This document shows positions 59,557 through 64,000 of a stretch of 64,000 nucleotides of DNA, one piece after another. The notes under the pieces were generated by a model that saw nothing but the letters and a program-made list of their open reading frames with translations, was not told the origin of the DNA and ran no database searches. Each line of letters begins with the position of its first letter. The stretch's first letter is position 1. Made by a program: the position numbers and the translations under genes. This stretch comes from Pirellulaceae bacterium (GTDB taxonomy: Bacteria; Planctomycetota; Planctomycetia; Pirellulales; Pirellulaceae), in the NCBI GenBank assembly GCA_023382975.1, contig JAHDXO010000029.1, positions 57,466 to 121,465 of the forward strand, given 5' to 3'.

Positions 59557-60699
59557 TCACCTCTGGACATCCAGACCGAGCTTTCCGTCCGTCGCACCGG
59601 CTTTGACCCAAATCTTGCCCCGGTGATTGGACAGGGCGAACACAGTGCCGTCATTGCCAGTGTACAGAACATTCCAGTTCGCAGGATCATCCGGGCCACC
59701 GAGCAAATGAACCGGAGCCATCCACGATTTGCCCTGATCGAGACTGGTGATGCAGGCGAAATACGTGTGTCGGAGATAGTCGTATTCCGAATGCATCGGA
59801 TCTCGGCGGCGATCACCGGCGACAAATGCGTTGCTCTCGTCGCTCTGAAAGGAGACCATCAGCCGACCGTCCGGCAGCCGGATGATCGAAGGGGCACCTG
59901 CCGCCCAGGGGGCAGCGACCAGATGATTTGGGCGATAGATCAACTGTCGGGTGGCTGACCACGTTCGGCCCAGGTTGTGGGATCGCGCGCCCCGGATCAC
60001 GAAGCGAAACGGCGGCACGTCTTGCGCCTTGAAAACTGCCAGTAGCTCCTGGTCGTTGAGCCGAACCACACCCGGCATTCCATCCCTGGAACCCTTCTTT
60101 TCGGCGACTGTCACCGGTTTTCCCCAAGAGATGCCGTCGTCCACGGATGTCCGCACTTCGATCCGCTGGTCCGGGTAACACCATTCTTCGCTGGCGTAGT
60201 ACACCTGCACCGTGCCATCAGGCAACGCCAGCAGGAACGGTTCCCAGATGCCCTGGCTCCCGGTGGCGACAGTGGAGCGCAGAGCCCACCGGTCCCCGTC
60301 CTTGCTCGACGAGACTTCAATGCGGAATTCGTGATTCCTGCGGCTGTGACGACGATAGGCCACCAGCACGGTCCCGTCAGCCAGTTGCAAGGGAAACGCA
60401 TTGTCGAGATCCACCGGCTTGGGATGTTCGCAGATCCGCTGGTAACCGGCCCACGACTTGCCGCCGTCGCTGCTGACCACGCAGGCGATGGCCCTGCCCA
60501 CCGGGGTCGGGTGAGCAAATGCGACCAGCACCCTGCCATCTGACAGCACTGCGGCACGGGGATACGCTGCCGCCTCTGGATAGATCGGTCGAAAGTCCTT
60601 CTCCCAAGTGACTGAACCGGCTTCGGCTGCGGTGCTCTGCGCCGCCAGAAGCAGCAGCCCGTAGAAGAATACGCCGATGGTGGCAACCAGTCTGAGCAT
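59557..60699 (-). CDS. Secreted sialidase/BNR-repeat glycosidase-like protein
   Basis: About 380 residues from the ATG that opens the signal peptide ('MLRLVATIGVFFYGLLLLAA'). An ATG at 60732 is an alternative; neither has a strong ribosome site. At least four Asp boxes are visible ('SSDGGKSWAG', 'SSKDGDRWAL', 'SVDDGISWGK', 'SLDQGKSWMA'), giving a six-bladed propeller. 'GSQGIWEPFLLALPDGTVQV' and 'PDQRIEVRTS' hold acidic residues and Arg that could form an active site. Family: exo-alpha-sialidase (GH33/GH93-like). The substrate may be sialic acid or arabinan. It is first gene of an operon with the GH16 enzyme. Confidence 0.8.
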   Translation of the reverse strand: MLRLVATIGVFFYGLLLLAAQSTAAEAGSVTWEKDFRPIYPEAAAYPRAAVLSDGRVLVAFAHPTPVGRAIACVVSSDGGKSWAGYQRICEHPKPVDLDNAFPLQLADGTVLVAYRRHSRRNHEFRIEVSSSKDGDRWALRSTVATGSQGIWEPFLLALPDGTVQVYYASEEWCYPDQRIEVRTSVDDGISWGKPVTVAEKKGSRDGMPGVVRLNDQELLAVFKAQDVPPFRFVIRGARSHNLGRTWSATRQLIYRPNHLVAAPWAAGAPSIIRLPDGRLMVSFQSDESNAFVAGDRRRDPMHSEYDYLRHTYFACITSLDQGKSWMAPVHLLGGPDDPANWNVLYTGNDGTVFALSNHRGKIWVKAGATDGKLGLDVQR

Positions 60700-60799
60700 C
60701 GAATACGCAACCAAGGATCCAGCCTCGTACATTTCCAGCAACACGCCGGTATTGTAAACTCGCCAGAATCGCAGGAACACCGAACGAGAGGAAATTGCC

Positions 60800-61020
60800 G
60801 TGCTCCAGACAACTCGGCGCCAATTCGTGGGGATCGTGCTCAGTTCTGCCGTGCTGCCAGCAGCCAACCGGCTGGCTGGCGCGGAGAAGCCCGGTCCCTA
60901 CGTCCGTGCAATTCGCAGCAAGCTCCGATGACCTTCAACGTCGGCATTTACCAGGACGGGACGATGGCGGAAGCGTCGGTCGAACAGTTACACCGGCTGG
61001 ACCGGGCTTTGCGATCCTGA
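60800..61020 (+). pseudogene. Tat-signal start of a broken gene
   Basis: From a GTG preceded by GAGAGGA the frame reads 'LQTTRRQFVGIVLSSAVLPA', a twin-arginine signal, and stops after 43 codons. An overlapping ATG frame (60928 onward) then gives 'MTFNVGIYQDGTMAEASVEQ', 'LHRLDRALRS' and a stop, perhaps the tail of the same protein. This could be one gene cut down to its two ends. No family can be named. Confidence 0.35.
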
Positions 61021-61065
61021 TATTTCAGCAGCCGGTCCTATGACCCTCACAGCGAGGCATTCAAG

Positions 61066-62868
61066 ATGCTGACCAACCGCAGGACATTCATCGGCGCACT
61101 TCTCTGGCTCGTTCCGCTTGCAGTCTCAGGCCAGAACGCCCCCTCGACACCGCTCAAGGTGCTGTTCATCGGCAATAGCTACACGTCGGTCAATGATCTA
61201 CCAGCCATGGTTACCACATTGGCCGAGGCAGCCGGTGGACGGAAGCTCGAGGTGGATCGCCATCTTGTCGGCGGCTGCACCTTGGAAAAACACGTCAAGG
61301 ACCAATTGGCCATCGACAAGATCCGGGCGAAGAACTGGGACGTGGTGGTGTTGCAGGAGCAAAGCCTGCGTCCTGTCGTTGATCGGCGGGCGATGCACGA
61401 ATACGCCCGAGTGCTGGACGCCGAGATTAAACAGCAAGGCGCAAAGACCGTCTTCTATTTGACCTGGACTCGGCAGCACATTCCCGAAATGCAGGAAGGG
61501 GCCGATCCAACCAAGTCTCCCGAATACGCCAAGGTGATGTACGGGATCAGCGGCGCAGCAAAGATCGTCGACCAGGAAACTTGGCTTCAACAGCAGAAAA
61601 CTGGTTTGGTCGGCGGACTGAACGGGGCCTACCTTGAGATCGCCAAGGAATTGGGGACCGGTGTTGCGCCAGTGGGGATTGCCTGGAAGATGGCGTTGGC
61701 AGCCGACCCGCCATTCGTCTTGCACAGCCCGGACAAAAGTCACCCGAATCCCGCTGGCACGTACTTAGCCGCCTGCGTGTTTTACGCCACGTTGCTGGAC
61801 GCCACCCCGGTTGGCCTGCCCGGCACGGTCAAACACGGCGACAAGGTGCTGGCCGACATCCCCGACTATCAGGCGAAGCGACTGCAAGAAATCGCCTGGG
61901 CGGCGGTGAAGCCAGATGCACGACCTGTCGCCCGACCTCCGTTCATCCTTGGCGGCGACATCTCGTGGGTCCAAGAACAGGAAGATCAGGGAACACGGTT
62001 TTTCGACGACGGCCAGCAGAAGGATAGCCTGGTCATTCTCAAGGACCATGGTTTCAACTGGATTCGGCTCAGGGTCTTCGTGAATCCCCAAGCACCGAAA
62101 GGGTACTCGGACAAGGCCTACTGCGATCTGGACCACACGTTGGCGGTGGCGAAGCGGGTGAAAGCGGCGGGCATGGGGTTCCTGCTCGACTTTCACTACA
62201 GCGACACCTGGGCCGACCCTGGGCATCAGGTCAAACCTGCGGAATGGGCCGATCTGCACGGAGCGGACCTGGAGAATGCCGTCCACGACTACACCAGAGA
62301 CGTGATCGCCGCACTGAAGCAACAAGGAACCGCCCCTGACATCGTGCAGATCGGCAACGAAATCAGCAACGGCTTCTTATGGCCGGATGGTAAAGTCTGG
62401 GAAACCAAGGATTGGGGGGCGTTCTGCGGCCTCGTCAAAGCCGGGATCGCCGGGGCCGAGGAGGCCGATCCCACGGTGAAGATCATGATCCACTTGGCCT
62501 GGAGCGGTCAAAACAAGCAGTCCAGATTGTTTCTGGACAAGATGCTGGCCCAAGGGGTCGAGTTCGACATTCTCGGCCAATCGTATTATCCCAAGTGGCA
62601 CGGGACGCTGGACGACTTGAAGGCCAACCTGACCGACTTGGCGGGCCGCTACCAGCAAGACATCATACTTGTGGAATACTCGGTGCCGAACATTCGGGAA
62701 ATCAATGACGTTGTGCATGGACTGCCCAGCGGCAAAGGGCTGGGCACGTTCATCTGGGAGCCGACGAAGTGGGAAGGTCCAGCGTTGTTCGATCGAAAGG
62801 GAAACACAAAGCCCGAGATCGACGTGTACCCGAAGATGGCCGAGGACTACGGCTTGAAGGACAAGTGA
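61066..62868 (+). CDS. Secreted SGNH esterase fused to GH53 endo-beta-1,4-galactanase
   Basis: 600 residues with an N-terminal R-R-x-F-I signal ('NRRTFIGALLWLVPLAVSG', possibly Tat). Domain 1 (~25-285) is an SGNH hydrolase: 'VLFIGNSYTSVNDLP' (nucleophile Ser ~38), 'DVVVLQEQS' and 'HSPDKSHPNPAGTYLAACVF' (Asp/His ~225). Domain 2 (~290-598) is GH53: 'FILGGDISWVQEQEDQG', 'GMGFLLDFHYSDTWADPGHQ', 'DIVQIGNEISNGFLWPDG' with acid/base Glu432, and 'IILVEYSVPN' with nucleophile Glu537. Both catalytic sites look intact. GH53 cleaves beta-1,4-galactan (arabinogalactan I). An esterase on the same chain could deacylate the galactan first. The next gene starts 3 bases later. Confidence 0.88.
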   Translation: MLTNRRTFIGALLWLVPLAVSGQNAPSTPLKVLFIGNSYTSVNDLPAMVTTLAEAAGGRKLEVDRHLVGGCTLEKHVKDQLAIDKIRAKNWDVVVLQEQSLRPVVDRRAMHEYARVLDAEIKQQGAKTVFYLTWTRQHIPEMQEGADPTKSPEYAKVMYGISGAAKIVDQETWLQQQKTGLVGGLNGAYLEIAKELGTGVAPVGIAWKMALAADPPFVLHSPDKSHPNPAGTYLAACVFYATLLDATPVGLPGTVKHGDKVLADIPDYQAKRLQEIAWAAVKPDARPVARPPFILGGDISWVQEQEDQGTRFFDDGQQKDSLVILKDHGFNWIRLRVFVNPQAPKGYSDKAYCDLDHTLAVAKRVKAAGMGFLLDFHYSDTWADPGHQVKPAEWADLHGADLENAVHDYTRDVIAALKQQGTAPDIVQIGNEISNGFLWPDGKVWETKDWGAFCGLVKAGIAGAEEADPTVKIMIHLAWSGQNKQSRLFLDKMLAQGVEFDILGQSYYPKWHGTLDDLKANLTDLAGRYQQDIILVEYSVPNIREINDVVHGLPSGKGLGTFIWEPTKWEGPALFDRKGNTKPEIDVYPKMAEDYGLKDK

Positions 62869-62871
62869 CGG

Positions 62872-63429
62872 ATGCCACGCATACTGATCGTTTACGACAC
62901 GACCGAAGGCCAAACTCGCAAGATCGCTCAGCGTATGGGCGATGCTGTGGCCGGTGCTGGGCACCAAGTTGAACTAAACGACATTCGTAAGCTGCCATCG
63001 GGCCTTTCCGTCGATGCCTTCGACGCCGCCATTGTCGGTGCATCGATCCACTTGGGGAAACATTCCAAGCGATTCACCGAGTTCGTCGCCAGACACCGGA
63101 CAGGCTTGGAAAAGATCCCGTCAGCCTTCTTCTCCGTCAGCCTGTCGGCAGCCGGAATGGAGGAGGAGAGGACGGAAGCCAAGAAGTACGTCACCGACTT
63201 GCTGAAGCAGACCGGCTGGCATCCCAGGATGACGGCGACGTTCGGCGGCGGCTTGCTGTACCGAGAGTATTGGTTTCTCAAACGCTGGATGATGAAGAAG
63301 ATCGCCAAAGACGGTGGCAAGGACACCGACACGTCCAAGAACCACATCTACACCGACTGGGACGCTGTAGGCCGCTTTGTTGTGGACTTTCTGGATCGGT
63401 GTCTGAAATCGGCGGAAGGCCACCAGTGA
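62872..63429 (+). CDS. Flavodoxin-like protein (HemG/protoporphyrinogen oxidase-type)
   Basis: 185 residues. 'ILIVYDTTEGQTRKIA' (~4-19) is the FMN phosphate loop of the flavodoxin fold. 'DAAIVGASIHLGKH' and 'AFFSVSLSAAGME' match HemG-type flavodoxins; the C-terminal 'FLKRWMMKKIAKDGGKDTDT' is also typical of HemG. In enteric bacteria HemG oxidises protoporphyrinogen IX with quinone. The role here is not proven. It lies 3 bases after the SGNH-GH53 gene and is coupled to the next small gene by a 4-base overlap. Confidence 0.8.
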   Translation: MPRILIVYDTTEGQTRKIAQRMGDAVAGAGHQVELNDIRKLPSGLSVDAFDAAIVGASIHLGKHSKRFTEFVARHRTGLEKIPSAFFSVSLSAAGMEEERTEAKKYVTDLLKQTGWHPRMTATFGGGLLYREYWFLKRWMMKKIAKDGGKDTDTSKNHIYTDWDAVGRFVVDFLDRCLKSAEGHQ

Positions 63430-63569
63430 ATCCGGGGCCTCCTGGCGAACTCTGGATCGACTTTCAGCACCTCCAGGCGGTCATTGAAAAACTGGTGGAG
63501 GCATTCGAGGAGTACATGGGGCATCGGCGTTCTGATCGGTTCGAGCCGTTTTCGCCCACCACGAAATAA
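63426..63569 (+). CDS. 47-residue hypothetical protein coupled to the flavodoxin
   Basis: GTG start overlapping the flavodoxin stop (GTGA at 63426-63429). The protein 'NPGPPGELWIDFQHLQAVIE', 'KLVEAFEEYMGHRRSDRF' is short, soluble and helical. The overlap with a real gene and the protein-like content support it. No family is recognised. Confidence 0.5.
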   Translation: MNPGPPGELWIDFQHLQAVIEKLVEAFEEYMGHRRSDRFEPFSPTTK

Positions 63570-63588
63570 ACACCACTGGAAAGCACAC

Positions 63589-64000
63589 ATGAATAGCCGC
63601 CAACTCCACAAACTCGGTGTTCCCGACGATTGCGTGAAAATCGCCATCGCAGCGATCCAGAATGCCACCAAGGTAGTGGGCATGAAAGGTAAGCTGATCA
63701 AGCAGGCCATCAAGGACGTTGTGGGGCGCCCCGAGGACTTCACCGACGACGAGCACTTCGGGCAGTTTGCCCAGGCCGTGATCGCTGACCGTGAATTCGT
63801 GCGGCCCGAGCCCATCTCGTATCGAACCTGGGGCAGCGAAATCGACGAGGCGTCCCATGCCCAGATGCGTCAGGCGTGCAGCGTGCCGATGGCCGCTGGT
63901 GCTGCGCTGATGCCCGACGCCCACGTCGGCTACGGCCTGCCGATTGGTGGCGTGCTGGCCTTGGAGGGCGGAGTCATCCCGTATGCCGTGGGCGTGGACA
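63589..64000 (+). CDS. rtcB: RtcB-type RNA ligase, cut by the window end
   Basis: The first 137 codons of an RtcB family protein: ATG with GGAAAG 5 bases upstream. It reads 'EFVRPEPISYRTWGSEIDEA', 'HAQMRQACSVPMAAGAALMP', 'DAHVGYGLPIGGVLALEGGV', 'IPYAVGVD'. 'MPDAHVGYGLPIGGVLA' and 'VIPYAVGVD' are the entry of the Mn/GTP-binding core of RtcB, which joins 2',3'-cyclic phosphate and 5'-OH RNA ends. The start 'MNSRQLHKLGVP' is that of the RtcB-related subgroup, so a related ligase role is possible. The gene continues past 64000. Confidence 0.85.
   Translation, partial: MNSRQLHKLGVPDDCVKIAIAAIQNATKVVGMKGKLIKQAIKDVVGRPEDFTDDEHFGQFAQAVIADREFVRPEPISYRTWGSEIDEASHAQMRQACSVPMAAGAALMPDAHVGYGLPIGGVLALEGGVIPYAVGVD

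Overview
The window looks like a chromosomal piece of a Planctomycetota bacterium, most likely of the Pirellulales/Rhodopirellula type. The reasons are a giant surface protein with an N-terminal LEPR-XLL-type motif, leucine-rich-repeat (LRR) proteins with a short N-terminal 'FRLQTLLLL' anchor, fasciclin, DUF6940, DUF2817 and CPXCG proteins, many secreted glycoside hydrolases with Sec signals, and GC-rich coding. The first ~120 bases are homopolymer-rich and look like a poor contig end. No tRNA, rRNA or CRISPR array was recognised. All calls come from reading the sequence; no database search was run.

0-6.3 kb: an outer-membrane alginate-export-type barrel lies divergent to an octaheme membrane cytochrome c. 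Then come a thioredoxin-type arsenate reductase and an ACR3 arsenite pump behind a sigma70 promoter overlapped by an ArsR-like palindrome, with no arsR in the window. 6.3-7.9 kb: a repeat-rich stretch with a GxxExxY gene between terminal inverted repeats, a deleted second copy, and two 3' ends of an apparent DNA methylase/restriction gene. 8-17 kb: an SGNH hydrolase, a fasciclin protein, a GH99/WbsX-like enzyme, a CheR with an internal deletion, a ClpS stump, an alpha/beta hydrolase, endonuclease V coupled to a GNAT gene broken by a stop codon, and a secreted protein coupled to a CsgG-like protein. 17.8-24.9 kb: two large LRR proteins, the first starting with a CsgG/FlgO-like part.

24.9-29.3 kb: a graveyard of fragments (WD40, DUF932, helicase N-terminus) around a DUF2817 peptidase-like gene and a plasmid-type protein. 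29.3-36 kb: a carbohydrate block (sialate O-acetylesterase, GH43, parallel beta-helix protein) mixed with broken genes (thermonuclease, possible arsM start, N-truncated phytanoyl-CoA dioxygenase). 36-37.2 kb: non-coding, with two strong hairpins.

37.25-57.0 kb is one uninterrupted gene for a ~6,585-residue repetitive surface protein: LEPR-XLL start, beta-helix-like repeats including ~771-bp tandem modules, three separate clusters of an 'HGL-GD-VVY-NGGG-GGL' repeat, a PKD-like domain and Gly-Asp RTX-like nonapeptides near the C-terminus. 57-64 kb: a PQQ-protein pseudogene, a 26-residue membrane peptide coupled to a CPXCG protein, a sialidase-GH16 operon, an SGNH-GH53 two-enzyme fusion, a flavodoxin, a 47-residue protein, and an RtcB ligase cut by the window end.

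Taken together, the acetylesterase, GH43, GH16, GH53, GH99-like and sialidase genes suggest breakdown of decorated galactan-type polysaccharides. The arsenic genes give As(V) reduction and efflux. The many single-stop, frameshifted and truncated genes point either to real decay and turnover or to sequencing and assembly errors; the sequence alone cannot separate these.
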